Notes: generated from the sequence alone by a model not told the origin. Shown: positions 1-9,392, counted from the first letter of the stretch. The stretch: DNA of 64,000 nucleotides from Paenibacillus sp. MAHUQ-63 (GCF_028765165.1 NZ_JARADB010000002.1:496001-560000); one strand, 5' to 3'. Numbers and translations are program-made.

Positions 1-1028
1 CCTCCCTATTTGAAGCACTCATTCCGTTTCTGGGCGCAATATCGCTGATTATCGCGATTGCTTTTGGGGGCTATTTGACGATTCTCGGCAGAATTACAAT
101 CGGTAATTTCGTAGAATTAACCTTGTACATACGCATGATGGTGAACCCCTTGCAGCAGATCGGACGCGTCATCAACGCCATGCAGCGCTCCAAGGCGTCG
201 CTCGAACGGCTCAATGAGCTGCTGAATCTGAGATCAGAGGTCGTGCAGAACGAGCTTGCGCAGCCCAGCCATTTGGATCATGAAGGCATACGCATCGAGC
301 ATCTCTCCTTTGCCTATCCGGATGACGACGATGAGGTGCTGCATGACATCTCGCTTACGATCGAACCGGGCAAATCCATCGGCATTATCGGTAAAACCGG
401 CAGCGGCAAATCAACTTTGGTGAAACTGATGTTGCGGATTTACGACCCGCCGGAGGGGACCGTTTACATCGGGGATACGGATATTCGCAACGTGACCTTG
501 GAAAGCTTGCGCAACCAGATCGCCTATGTGCCTCAGGAAGGCTTCCTGTTCAGCACAACCATTCGCGATAATATCGCCTTCTACAAAAGGGAGCTGCCGC
601 TGGAGCAGGTGGAGCGCGCCGCGAAGAAAGCGCAGATTTTATCCAGCATCACGTCGTTTCCCGAGAAGTTCGAAACGAAGCTGGGCGAACGCGGCGTCAC
701 GCTGTCGGGCGGACAACGCCAGAGAACGAGCTTGGCCCGAGGGATTATCAAGGATTCGCCGCTGATGATTCTGGATGATAGTGTAAGCGCTGTAGACGCC
801 GTCACAGAGAAGCACATTATCGATACGATCCGCAAGGAGCGCTCCAACAAAACGACGATTTGGATCGCGCACCGGATATCGGCGTTAAAGCATACCGATG
901 AAATCATCGTGCTCCATGAAGGCCGCATCGTGCAGCGCGGCACACATGAAGAGCTGATCGCCCAGGAAGGCTTGTATGCAGAGCTTCATGCGATACAGGA
1001 AGGGGGGAGCCACGATGTCGCAGAATAA
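1..1028 (+). CDS. ABC exporter half-transporter (BmrC/YheI-like), 5' truncated by window edge
   Basis: The frame is open from base 3, so the gene begins upstream of the window. What remains is the end of the membrane domain (hydrophobic helix around bases 30-75) and a complete nucleotide-binding domain: Walker A GKTGSGKS, signature LSGGQRQR, and Walker B LMILDD. The residue after Walker B is Asp (LDDSVSAVD) where the catalytic Glu is expected. In heterodimeric exporters such as BmrCD, LmrCD and TM287/288 one subunit carries this degenerate site, and the next gene supplies the complementary half. The two genes overlap by 14 bases, so they are co-translated and probably form one multidrug or lipid exporter in the plasma membrane. 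The substrate cannot be read from sequence. Confidence 0.9.
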   Translation, partial: SLFEALIPFLGAISLIIAIAFGGYLTILGRITIGNFVELTLYIRMMVNPLQQIGRVINAMQRSKASLERLNELLNLRSEVVQNELAQPSHLDHEGIRIEHLSFAYPDDDDEVLHDISLTIEPGKSIGIIGKTGSGKSTLVKLMLRIYDPPEGTVYIGDTDIRNVTLESLRNQIAYVPQEGFLFSTTIRDNIAFYKRELPLEQVERAAKKAQILSSITSFPEKFETKLGERGVTLSGGQRQRTSLARGIIKDSPLMILDDSVSAVDAVTEKHIIDTIRKERSNKTTIWIAHRISALKHTDEIIVLHEGRIVQRGTHEELIAQEGLYAELHAIQEGGSHDVAE

Positions 1029-2817
1029 AACCGCCGGCATGAAAGAGCCGCAGCCCGCCAAAGCGTCCTTACGGGTCTTATCCGGATACGCCAAGCCGCA
1101 CAAATGGACCTTCGCGGCCGTCCTCGTATGCGCGCTGATGGGAATCGCCGCAGACTTGTTCCAGCCGTACCTCGTCAAGATCGCGATCGATGATAACTTG
1201 ATGATCGGCAAAAACGATTACAGAGCCCTGCTGCTCATCTGTTTATTTTATGTAGGACTTTCGATAAGCTCGCTGTTTTTCAGTTATCTGCAGAACAACC
1301 TGCTTCAATTCGCCGGCCAAAGCATTGTGGCCAAAATTCGCAAGGACCTGTTCCAACACATTTTCAAACAATCGATGTCCTATTATGACAAAACGCCAAG
1401 CGGCAGCTTGATTACGCACGTTTCGAGCGACACGGAGACGCTTAACCAGTTTTTTACGCAAGTGCTGCTCAGTCTCGTGCGCGACGGCATGACCCTGATA
1501 TTCATCATCGTGCTGATGTATCATCTCGATCCGGTGTTGACGCTGTACAGTATGATCGTTATTCCGATCATTGCGCTTATCGCGATCAGCTTCCGCAGGT
1601 ACATGCGCAAGACGTACCAGCTGTCCAGAACGCAGCTGTCCCAGATGGTCGCTTTCGCCGCGGAGAATTTGTCGGGCATGCATCTCATCCAGGCCTTCCA
1701 TCAGGAGAAGGAGCAGATGAGCCGCTTCGAGGAGCGCAATCACAGCTATTTCCGGGCCAATTTGCGGGAAATTCGCACGAACGTTTTGTTCAACCGTTCC
1801 TTTGATATTTTGGGCAATTTGTCGGTCGCGTTCATTACGTGGATCGGCGGCATTGCCGTTTTCGATAAAACGATCGAATTTGGCGTTCTCTATGCGTTCA
1901 TTACGTATATTCGGCAGTTTTTCCAGCCCATCAATAATATTACGCAGCAGTGGAATACGCTCCAATCAACGACAGTTTCGATGAACCGGATTTGGAACAT
2001 TTTCGCCACGCAGCCGGAAGTCAAGGATAAGCCGGACGCGAAGCCGGTTGCCATGCAGAACGTGAAAGGCGAGATTCATTTCAGCAATGTGACCTTCGGC
2101 TATTTGAAGGAGGTGTCCGTTATCGAGAATCTGGAGCTGCGCATCGCACCCGGTGAAATGATCGGCATTGTCGGTACGACGGGCGCCGGTAAAAGCTCGC
2201 TGATTTCGCTGCTCTGCCGCTTCTACGATGTGCAGAAGGGAAGCGTCAGCATCGACGGGACGGATATCCGCGATATCCCGCAGGCTGAACTTCACAGGAT
2301 CGTAGGCCTTGTGCAGCAGGAGCCGTATCTGTACGCCGGCAGCATTCTGGACAATGTGCGGATGTTCGATGAAACCATCCCTCGGGAAGCGGTGATTGAG
2401 GCTTGCCGGTTGGTCGGCGCCGATGCGCTGATCGCCAGGCTGAAGGATGGCTATGACACGCGGATCTCCGAACGGGGAAGCGGCTTGTCGGCCGGCGAGC
2501 GGCAGCTCATTTCGTTCGCGCGCATTATCGTGTTCCAGCCCAAAATTTTGATTCTCGACGAAGCGACGGCGAATCTGGATTCGCAAACGGAGCAGCTTAT
2601 CCAAGCTGCGCTGCAGGTTGTCGCAGAGGGGCGGACGACACTGGTTATCGCTCACCGCATCTCGACGATCATTCATGCCAACCGCATTCTGGTCATGAGC
2701 CACGGACATATCGTGGAAGAAGGGAACCATGCGGAGCTGTTGGCGCAGCACGGGTACTACGAGCAGCTGTACCTGCACTCGCAGGGCAGCGCGGAGACCG
2801 CTCAAACGATATCATAG
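1015..2817 (+). CDS. ABC exporter half-transporter (BmrD/YheH-like), permease-ATPase fusion
   Basis: A 600-residue type IV ABC exporter half: an N-terminal membrane domain of about 330 residues, then an ATPase with Walker A GTTGAGKSS, signature LSAGERQ and Walker B ILILDEATANLD. It keeps the catalytic Glu but has a non-canonical signature, the mirror image of the preceding subunit, so the pair would form one competent and one degenerate ATP site as in BmrCD-type heterodimers. I chose ATG 1015 because a strong purine-rich ribosome binding site (AGGAAGGGGGGAG) lies just upstream. An in-frame earlier start at 976 would lie deep inside the partner gene. A clear terminator follows, which ends the operon. 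Confidence 0.92.
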   Translation: MSQNKTAGMKEPQPAKASLRVLSGYAKPHKWTFAAVLVCALMGIAADLFQPYLVKIAIDDNLMIGKNDYRALLLICLFYVGLSISSLFFSYLQNNLLQFAGQSIVAKIRKDLFQHIFKQSMSYYDKTPSGSLITHVSSDTETLNQFFTQVLLSLVRDGMTLIFIIVLMYHLDPVLTLYSMIVIPIIALIAISFRRYMRKTYQLSRTQLSQMVAFAAENLSGMHLIQAFHQEKEQMSRFEERNHSYFRANLREIRTNVLFNRSFDILGNLSVAFITWIGGIAVFDKTIEFGVLYAFITYIRQFFQPINNITQQWNTLQSTTVSMNRIWNIFATQPEVKDKPDAKPVAMQNVKGEIHFSNVTFGYLKEVSVIENLELRIAPGEMIGIVGTTGAGKSSLISLLCRFYDVQKGSVSIDGTDIRDIPQAELHRIVGLVQQEPYLYAGSILDNVRMFDETIPREAVIEACRLVGADALIARLKDGYDTRISERGSGLSAGERQLISFARIIVFQPKILILDEATANLDSQTEQLIQAALQVVAEGRTTLVIAHRISTIIHANRILVMSHGHIVEEGNHAELLAQHGYYEQLYLHSQGSAETAQTIS

Positions 2818-2827
2818 GCATCAGGAT

Positions 2828-2874
2828 AAGCTTAGTTATGACTCATAATTAGAGTCGTAGCTAAGCTTTTTTTT
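2828..2874 (+). terminator. Rho-independent terminator after the ABC exporter operon
   Basis: A 17-bp stem with two G-U pairs (arms 2828-2844 and 2852-2868), a 7-base loop and a run of T at 2867-2874. It sits 10 bases after the stop of the second ABC gene. Confidence 0.9.
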
Positions 2875-2961
2875 CTATTATTCTACCTTCGGTCAAGTAA
2901 ATGTAAGCGGACCAATATAAAGAGAGAAAATAAGGTTTCTAAACAAAAGTGGTAAATTATG

Positions 2962-2990
2962 TTGTTTAATTTGGACTAATGTACTATACT
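2962..2990 (+). promoter_or_regulatory. Probable sigma-A promoter of the c-di-GMP riboswitch operon
   Basis: TTGTTT at 2962-2967 and TATACT at 2985-2990 with a 17-base spacer. Transcription would start near 2997, about 50 bases before the riboswitch aptamer. The -35 matches only half of the consensus. Confidence 0.5.
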
Positions 2991-3049
2991 GATGTATAAA
3001 ATTGTAAACATTATGTCGATGGATGTCGAAAGGAGTTGTAGTTTTTCAA

Positions 3050-3131
3050 ACAGCATACTGGCAAACCTATTGAAAAATAGGGACGCAAAACTAGAGGGAC
3101 TACATCCAACAAGGATATGTCAGCCAGTTGC
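3050..3131 (+). ncRNA. Cyclic-di-GMP-I (GEMM-I) riboswitch aptamer
   Basis: The aptamer has the GEMM-I hallmarks in order: P1 5' strand ACTGGC (3057-3062), the conserved AAACC, a helix CCTATT/AATAGG capped by a GAAA tetraloop (3066-3081), the conserved GACGCAAA (3082-3089), a second helix with a CTA segment and the ATCC/GGAT stem (about 3100-3117), and the P1 3' strand GCCAGT (3123-3128), which pairs exactly with ACTGGC. P1 extends through GCA (3053-3055) and TGC (3129-3131). In this family c-di-GMP binds at the three-helix junction. It lies in the leader of a PLP decarboxylase and chemoreceptor operon. Confidence 0.92.
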
Positions 3132-3143
3132 AGCTCTGCGATT

Positions 3144-3185
3144 GGTGAAGTTATTGGCATTGTTGCCAGGGTTCACTTTTTTTTT
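3144..3185 (+). terminator. Riboswitch expression platform: conditional terminator
   Basis: An imperfect hairpin (GTGAA...TTGGCA / TGCCA...TTCAC, about 3145-3175) followed by nine T residues. The 3' arm TTGCCAG (3163-3169) is also exactly complementary to the aptamer P1 5' strand CTGGCAA (3058-3064), and the P1 3' strand can pair with CTGCGATTGG at 3136-3145. Both alternatives would exist only when P1 is open, so ligand binding should favour termination (an OFF switch). That direction is inferred, not shown. Confidence 0.75.
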
Positions 3186-3240
3186 GTGTGCGTATTTATG
3201 CTTGGCCAATCTAGCGAATCTAGCGATAGGAGTAGAGATA

Positions 3241-4911
3241 ATGAGAGAGAGAAGACCTGCGAATATGCAGCATTTGTTCCCAAGTGAGAATGGGAATCCG
3301 CAAACGCGTCAAATGGTGCTTCAGCTGATGGAACAAATCCTGACGGGCGTCGACGCCTTGAAAAACCCGAATGGCGTTAACCTCAAAGGAGAAAAGGACC
3401 GGTCGGGGAATTTCTACAGCAACCTGATTCGGAACAGCGCGATTCCGGGAGACAGCGTTCCCCTGGAGGAAGTGAACGCAGAGCTGTTGAAGCTGCTGCA
3501 CGCCCATCCCTACCATACCAAATATTTTCTGACCAACATTCTACCGATGGCCTCCATCCCCGGTATTCTGGGCATGATGGCGGCGTTCATGGTGAATGGC
3601 AACAACTTGTGGGATGTATACGGACCGGCGGGCGCGGAAGCGGAAGTTCGCGTCATCAGTATGATGTCGAAGCTCATCGGCTACGATCCGCTTACCAGCG
3701 GCGGCTATACGACATGGGGCGGGCAGGGCGCCGTCTTCTCCGGGCTGCGCATCGCGATTGCGAAAGTAGCGCCGAATGCCTTGCAGCAAGGCGTCCCCGG
3801 CAATCTCTACGCGTTCTGCTCCGAAGCGGCGCATTACTCCTTGTTCAAGTCCATGGAAGCATCGGGGATCGGAAGCGACCACTTGATTCGCGTTCGCACG
3901 AATCCGGATAGCTCCATGGATGTCGGCGATTTGCGGCTCAAGATGGAAGAAGTGGTCGCAGGCGGCGGCATTCCCGTCTATATTGTTGCGACCACAGGCA
4001 CGACGGATGCTATGGGAATCGACGATTTGTCCGCAATTTATGCGGTTAGCGATGCCATTGCGAAGCAGCATGATTTGCCAAGAGCGCACATTCATGCGGA
4101 TTCCGCTCTAGGCGGGTTCTTCGCCTTCTTCAACGATTACGACTTCGAGTTGAATCCGCTCGATCTGAAGCAGGAGGTTCTGCATGCGCTGCTTCAGATT
4201 CATGGCAGAATGAAGCATTTGCATATGGCGGATTCCCTATGCTTCGATTTTCAGAAGCTGGGTCAAACTCCTTACGTCACCAGCTTGTTTCTGGTGCGGG
4301 AGGCCGGCGATTTGCGGTTGATGGATCTGCATCCTGACGAAACGCCGTATGTCGGACACCGGGGTTATGGGCAATACCACACGGGGTATACGTTGGAATG
4401 TTCCCGTATGGGCAGCTCCATCAGCATCTACAGTGCACTCTTGGCTTTTGGCATTCAGGGCTATCAGCGCCTTCTGGCGCAGTTCGTTGAGGTGAATCTC
4501 GCTTTTCGTGAGGCGATTCGCGAGGCAATCCCGCAGGCTGTCATCGTGAATGAAGACAATCCCGGCATCATTACACTGCTGCGCATTTATCCGGAAGGCG
4601 TCTCCAGGTTTCAGGACGAGCTTGGCGGTACATGCACGCTGCAGGAGGTAGAGCGAAACAACCGATTTAACGAATTGTGGTTCGAGCTGCTGGGCGAACG
4701 GCGGGACCAAATTTTCTTCGGCGATACGAAGAAGCACCTGCTTGTTCCAACTTCCGATCACAGTTCTGTGGCGCTCTATGCCTCCAAACTATTCATCATC
4801 TCCCCCTATACGGAAGTGCAGCATGTGGACGAAATCGTCCGTTATTTGAAAGAAACGATCGATCAGACGTATCGCCAATACGCCGGTGAAGCAGCGATGA
4901 GCAGGAGGTAA
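3241..4911 (+). CDS. PLP-dependent group II amino-acid decarboxylase, substrate unknown
   Basis: A 556-residue enzyme of the pyridoxal-phosphate group II decarboxylase family (glutamate, tyrosine, diaminobutyrate and aromatic amino-acid decarboxylases). The family HADSALGG motif (Asp near residue 287) would bind the pyridine nitrogen, and the Lys in DFQKLG (near residue 339) is the probable Schiff-base lysine. The surrounding DFQKLGQTPYVTS differs from typical glutamate and aromatic decarboxylases, so the substrate is open. ATG 3241 is chosen because GGAG lies 8-12 bases upstream and because an in-frame upstream start at 2992 would place the riboswitch and terminator inside the coding sequence. 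The gene is first in an operon with a chemoreceptor and is under c-di-GMP riboswitch control. Likely cytoplasmic; product probably an amine plus CO2. Confidence 0.85.
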   Translation: MRERRPANMQHLFPSENGNPQTRQMVLQLMEQILTGVDALKNPNGVNLKGEKDRSGNFYSNLIRNSAIPGDSVPLEEVNAELLKLLHAHPYHTKYFLTNILPMASIPGILGMMAAFMVNGNNLWDVYGPAGAEAEVRVISMMSKLIGYDPLTSGGYTTWGGQGAVFSGLRIAIAKVAPNALQQGVPGNLYAFCSEAAHYSLFKSMEASGIGSDHLIRVRTNPDSSMDVGDLRLKMEEVVAGGGIPVYIVATTGTTDAMGIDDLSAIYAVSDAIAKQHDLPRAHIHADSALGGFFAFFNDYDFELNPLDLKQEVLHALLQIHGRMKHLHMADSLCFDFQKLGQTPYVTSLFLVREAGDLRLMDLHPDETPYVGHRGYGQYHTGYTLECSRMGSSISIYSALLAFGIQGYQRLLAQFVEVNLAFREAIREAIPQAVIVNEDNPGIITLLRIYPEGVSRFQDELGGTCTLQEVERNNRFNELWFELLGERRDQIFFGDTKKHLLVPTSDHSSVALYASKLFIISPYTEVQHVDEIVRYLKETIDQTYRQYAGEAAMSRR

Positions 4912-4917
4912 TAATGA

Positions 4918-6660
4918 ATGTTAGGGATTAAGTCATATTTTAAAAAAGCGGTGAACGGATTCCGTTCCCGTCTCGCGGTGAAGATGACCGCCAGCATCGT
5001 ATTGCTGCTCTTATTGGTCAGCGGCATCTTTTCTTTATCCGGCTACTGGATCTCCACCAAGTTATCCGCGAAGCTGGAGGATCAGTTCGTACTGCGGTTA
5101 ACGACGAATATTCAGAACGTGACGAACTACCTCGCTGTCATTCCGGACCGCCCCGAGCAGATATCGGATACGAAACACCAAGCTTATGAGCGAATCAAAA
5201 AACAATTCGAGGCGTTCAAGAAGGAAGATTCGCTGGAGAACGTCTATGTGTTGATGAAGAAAGACAACAAAGAACAGATCATTGTGCTAACCGGCGTAGA
5301 GGACGATTACGGCACCGAGTATCCGTTCACGCCTGAGATGAACGAAGCCGTCAAGCAGGATAAGCCGGTGATCAGCTCCATTTATACAGATGAGTACGGC
5401 ATTCATAAATCCATATTCGCACCGCTCCGCAACCAAAACGGTGAAAACATCGGCATCGTCGGCATCGATCTCGACGCAACGGTCATCCCGCAGACGAAGC
5501 AGGAGTTGGTCTGGACGATGATCATGATAACGCTGCTTATTCTTCTGCTAGGCAGTTTGATCGCCTACTTCATCAGCAGAAGCGTAACGAGGCCGGTTGT
5601 GCGTCTGATGCATATGACGGAGAAGGTGGCGGCAGGCGATTTATCCGAGCGGGTGCATATCCAGCGGGAGGATGAGATCGGCAAGCTGGCCGAGGCGTTC
5701 AATGTCATGCGGGAGAATCTGGACATTCTGATCCGCCAAATGTTCACCTCCGCCAATATGATCACACAGACCAGCGAGCAATTGTATCACTCGGCGGACG
5801 AGTCGAGCTCGAGTGCCGGCGTCGTCGCCGTCTCGATGAACAATATGTACGGCGGTGTCGCGGAAGTCGTTTCGTCGATAACGGACAGCACGACATCCAT
5901 CTTCGAAATCAATGGGGAGCTGACGGAAGTGACGTCGGAGGTCAAACAAATGCAGCTCATGGCCCACCAAGTCGGGGCGCAGTCGGTTGACGGCCAGCAG
6001 CTTGTGGAGAAAACGCTGCATCAAATGAACGTGATTCAGAAGGAAATGAAGCAATCCGAAGAAGCGGCTCAGCAATTAGGCAATCGCTCCAAAGAGATCG
6101 GCGAAATCATACATATCATTACCGAAATTGCGCAGCAGACGAACCTGCTGGCGTTGAACGCATCGATCGAAGCGGCCCGTGTCGGCGAGCAGGGCAAAGG
6201 CTTTGCCGTCGTTGCCGGCGAAGTGAAGAAGTTGGCCGAGCAGTCTACTCGTGCGGCGAGTTCGATTACGGATCTTGTATCCAGCACGCAGAACGACAGT
6301 CTTGTGGTGATGGCGAGCATTACGCAAGGCAATCAAGCCGTGGAGCAGGGGCAAACGTGGATTCACGATACCTATGAGAATTTCAAGATCATTTTCAATG
6401 GTATATCCATGTTTTCCGAAAGGACAGATCGACTCTTGGATACGCTGGAACGAGCGGTCCAATCGTTCGAGACGATTTCGGCTGTGATGCAGCGAATCTC
6501 CGGAATTACGGAAGAACAATCCGCGGGCTACGAGGAGGTTGCAGCCGCCGCTGAGGAGCAAAGCGCCTCCATCCAGGAAATCACGGCGGCGATTCGGAAT
6601 CTGTCGGAGATGGCGGCAGCGCTTCAAGGTTCCGTGCAGAAGTTTAACATGAAGCAATGA
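4918..6660 (+). CDS. Methyl-accepting chemotaxis protein with extracellular Cache-like sensor
   Basis: A 580-residue transmembrane chemoreceptor. Order: TM1 at about 22-45, an extracellular sensor of about 150 residues of single-Cache size, TM2 at about 197-218, a HAMP domain (ISRSVTRPV onward), then a long coiled-coil signalling domain whose tip contains [19 protein letters not shown] near residues 403-421. The start ATG 4918 lies 9 bases after AGGAGG; an ATG four bases earlier runs into a stop after five codons. The gene is 6 bases downstream of the decarboxylase and therefore in the same c-di-GMP-controlled transcript. The link suggests, without proof, that the receptor senses the decarboxylase substrate or product. 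A terminator follows. Confidence 0.93.
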   Translation: MLGIKSYFKKAVNGFRSRLAVKMTASIVLLLLLVSGIFSLSGYWISTKLSAKLEDQFVLRLTTNIQNVTNYLAVIPDRPEQISDTKHQAYERIKKQFEAFKKEDSLENVYVLMKKDNKEQIIVLTGVEDDYGTEYPFTPEMNEAVKQDKPVISSIYTDEYGIHKSIFAPLRNQNGENIGIVGIDLDATVIPQTKQELVWTMIMITLLILLLGSLIAYFISRSVTRPVVRLMHMTEKVAAGDLSERVHIQREDEIGKLAEAFNVMRENLDILIRQMFTSANMITQTSEQLYHSADESSSSAGVVAVSMNNMYGGVAEVVSSITDSTTSIFEINGELTEVTSEVKQMQLMAHQVGAQSVDGQQLVEKTLHQMNVIQKEMKQSEEAAQQLGNRSKEIGEIIHIITEIAQQTNLLALNASIEAARVGEQGKGFAVVAGEVKKLAEQSTRAASSITDLVSSTQNDSLVVMASITQGNQAVEQGQTWIHDTYENFKIIFNGISMFSERTDRLLDTLERAVQSFETISAVMQRISGITEEQSAGYEEVAAAAEEQSASIQEITAAIRNLSEMAAALQGSVQKFNMKQ

Positions 6661-6686
6661 ACGAAGCGGGCGGATGATCGCCTTGG

Positions 6687-6713
6687 AGAACCGTCACTTT
6701 GACGGTTCTTTTT
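6687..6713 (+). terminator. Rho-independent terminator after the chemoreceptor gene
   Basis: A perfect 10-bp stem (AGAACCGTCA / TGACGGTTCT), a 3-base loop and a T run, 26 bases after the stop codon. Confidence 0.92.
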
Positions 6714-6731
6714 ATTGAACTGCGGCGGGGC

Positions 6732-7025
6732 GGGGCTCTCTCGTTGAGGGAGCCGAGCTTTATTTGGTCAGCCGCAGGTCGTAACAGGAATTTCTCCCGT
6801 TATTCGCGAGAAAATTAGCCTAGTTGTACGAATAAAGGGAATTCCTCCCGTTCATTCATCCCCATTTCGCGTAAAGGCCGCGAGTACGGGCTGAAAAACG
6901 GGAGGAATTCCTGTTATTCAGCATTCGAGGATTCGCCAGGCTGCATGTAACAGGAGAAATTCCCGCTATGGGCGGGACTCTCGGTAGAGGCTTAGCTCTC
7001 TTGGAGGAGCCGAGCTTTCTTATGA
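6732..7025. repeat. Intergenic cluster of four ~21-bp near-palindromes between two direct repeats
   Basis: Four copies of an imperfect palindrome of the form TAACAGGAATTCCTCCCGTTA lie at 6782-6804, 6831-6856, 6895-6920 and 6947-6969. The first two are in one orientation and the last two in the other, so the block is itself an inverted arrangement. It is flanked by two hairpin-like direct repeats sharing GGAGCCGAGCTTT (about 6747-6765 and 6996-7020). No open reading frame with a ribosome binding site was seen in this 500-base gap; the elements look like REP/MITE-like chromosomal repeats. Confidence 0.8.
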
Positions 7026-7166
7026 ATGGCACCGGCAAACCTTACCGCAGTGCGGTGCAAAGGGATAATCACCAGGGCTAATGATCAGGTACTAGGAATA
7101 GATAGTACTTCTCAATCGGCGTAACTTGAGTAACAATAAGAGTATGACGAGAGGAGGTCCTGCAAC

Positions 7167-9392
7167 ATGAAATCGAAATGGATCACAATTCAATTAGGTT
7201 ATGTGTTGGGAGCCAGCGCGCTGCTAACCGCCATTGTATATTTTTTCGCAACCAACTGGGAGAAGCTAAACCGCTGGGAGAAATTCGTTCCCGCCTTCCT
7301 CCTCATCCTCGGCTTCTATGGATTATCCATATGGTTATCCCGGCAATCAGGCAGGCAGTTTCTCAGCAAGCTCAGCTTGTTCGCCAGCTGTATTTCCTTC
7401 GGGGTGGGAATCGGTGTTATCGGGCAAACGTACAACTCGCATGCCGACAGTTATGCGTTGTTCGCCGTCTGGTTCGTTCCGGCTTTTCTGTTCAGCCTGT
7501 TAACGAGGTGGCAGCCGTTCTATGTACTGGCTTATATCCTCGGCCATCTGGCTTACGGCTATTATTTCTTTCCGCGATGGCAGGGAAGCTTGGAGACGGA
7601 AGCCGTTCAGCTCGCCGTCTGGCTGGGCCTGGTGCTGGTGAACGGCGCGCTTTTCGTATGGACGGAACAAGGGCGCTTGCAAGCTCCCTTCCTGAAATGG
7701 ATTTCGTTTCAAGCGGCATTGGGCATGCTGGTGTATGTTTCCAATTCACACGCCTTCGAGGATTATGGCGTCTTCATGAATCTGCCGCTCGTTATTGCGC
7801 TGGCAGCAGCCGTCCGATATACGCATAAGACGACAAACAAAGCGTACCTGCTGTTTACCGGACTCTGGATTTCCGCTGCGATCACGGTGAAATATATCGA
7901 GCTGGTCGCCCACTATTATAATGAACTGTTCTTCATAGTAAGCTTATTGTTCATCATCGTGTTCATCGGTGCCAACGTGAAATTTATGAATTATATACGG
8001 GCTTGGCAGCCGTCGGGCACGCAGTCTGCTGCGGATGAGCAGGCTGAAGGAGCATCCGGGAGCGGGAAAGCGGATGGCGATTTCACCAAATGGGTCGTCC
8101 GCGTATTGACGGTTTCCGTCGTGATCGTCGGTTCTTTGCTAGGCAGCTTGACCGTCATCGGCATCGTGACGTTGGTGCTCGGGTTCGAAGAGCCGGCCAA
8201 TATTTTGATCGGTTACGGCCTTGCGGTTGTGCTTGGGATGATTGCGGCGAAAAAGCTGAACGCACTCGTCCGGTACACGATTCTCATCAGCGGCTTGCTG
8301 CTGGGCGCGGGGGCAGCCGCGTTCTCCGAGAACGTTCCGGTGCTATGGGCATTCCTGGCGCTTACGGTCGCAGCGTTTATTTATATAACGGGCTTGCTGC
8401 ACCGCATTTTCTTTGTACTGGCCGCCATCGTGCTAACCGCTGCTATCTTATTTAACTGGATCGAGAGCGGCGTAACGGTCGTTACGATCCTTACGGTGCT
8501 CTTATTCGCTCTATTCGCCGGCGGTCAGGTTATTCCGAATGCCTCCATCAGGCAGCCGGTGCTGTACAGCGCTTACCCAACATTGCTGCTGTCGATGTTC
8601 GTTCTCACTTTTATAACCGAGTCTTACTGGTATTATGTGGCCAATGGCTTCTTCTTTCTGCTAGTCCTGCTGGCTCTGGCGGTCAGCAAACAGCTGCAAA
8701 TCAGATGGGTGTTCGCTTGGTCGATGGGCTTCTGGACAGCGTTCCTTGTGTACAAATATTACGATCTCGCCTGGAAGCTGCTGCACAAGTCGTTCACCTT
8801 CGCGATACTAGGCATTCTGATTCTCGCCTTCACCGTATGGTATGAGAAGAAGCACGCTGAGGCGGCGGAACCCGCTGCGAAGACCGACTATGCGGCGAAC
8901 CGCTTTGTGATCGCCGTGCTGGTCGTGCTGCAAATTGCCGCGATGTCGCTGCAAATCGGCAAAAGCGAGTGGCTGCTCGCAAGCGGCCAGCAGATCCGCT
9001 TGCAGCTGGAGCCGCTCGACCCGCGCTCGCTGATCCAAGGCGATTATGTGCGCTTGCGGTACACGATTTCGGAGCCGCCTATTTTTGGCGACAGGCCGGA
9101 GGAGGCCGCCTCCAAACGCATTACGGTCGTGCTGGCTCCGAATGCAGCCACGGGCGTTTATGAGTTCAGCCGCGTTTATAAGAAGGGGGGGCCGCTGGCG
9201 GCAGGTGAAGTTCGTTTGAACGGCAAACGGACCGGCTTCGAAACCGTGGAATACGGCATCGAGCACTATTTCATCCCAGAAGGAACCGGCAGCGATTACG
9301 AACGGCAGGCGAAGTTCGCCGAAGTGAAGGTTTCCAAGAACGGCGATGCCATTCTGGAGCGGCTGATCTTGCAGCAGACGGTTGTTCAATAG
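7167..9392 (+). CDS. Large membrane protein with DUF2157 and GDYXXLXY domains
   Basis: A 741-residue polytopic protein. The N-terminus (LGYVLGASALLTAIVYFFATNWEKL) is typical of DUF2157; about 16 or more hydrophobic segments follow. The last about 170 residues form a soluble GDYXXLXY domain, with the diagnostic GDYVRLRYTISEPP. These two domains are often separate neighbouring genes and here are one chain. The function of both families is not established. The start is supported by GAGAGGAGG upstream. It stands alone between a repeat cluster and an EamA transporter gene. Confidence 0.85.
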   Translation: MKSKWITIQLGYVLGASALLTAIVYFFATNWEKLNRWEKFVPAFLLILGFYGLSIWLSRQSGRQFLSKLSLFASCISFGVGIGVIGQTYNSHADSYALFAVWFVPAFLFSLLTRWQPFYVLAYILGHLAYGYYFFPRWQGSLETEAVQLAVWLGLVLVNGALFVWTEQGRLQAPFLKWISFQAALGMLVYVSNSHAFEDYGVFMNLPLVIALAAAVRYTHKTTNKAYLLFTGLWISAAITVKYIELVAHYYNELFFIVSLLFIIVFIGANVKFMNYIRAWQPSGTQSAADEQAEGASGSGKADGDFTKWVVRVLTVSVVIVGSLLGSLTVIGIVTLVLGFEEPANILIGYGLAVVLGMIAAKKLNALVRYTILISGLLLGAGAAAFSENVPVLWAFLALTVAAFIYITGLLHRIFFVLAAIVLTAAILFNWIESGVTVVTILTVLLFALFAGGQVIPNASIRQPVLYSAYPTLLLSMFVLTFITESYWYYVANGFFFLLVLLALAVSKQLQIRWVFAWSMGFWTAFLVYKYYDLAWKLLHKSFTFAILGILILAFTVWYEKKHAEAAEPAAKTDYAANRFVIAVLVVLQIAAMSLQIGKSEWLLASGQQIRLQLEPLDPRSLIQGDYVRLRYTISEPPIFGDRPEEAASKRITVVLAPNAATGVYEFSRVYKKGGPLAAGEVRLNGKRTGFETVEYGIEHYFIPEGTGSDYERQAKFAEVKVSKNGDAILERLILQQTVVQ

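Noticed and set aside
2992..3240. 83-residue N-terminal extension of the decarboxylase
   Set aside because: It runs through the riboswitch and terminator, is unlike the family N-terminus, and ATG 3241 has a good ribosome site.
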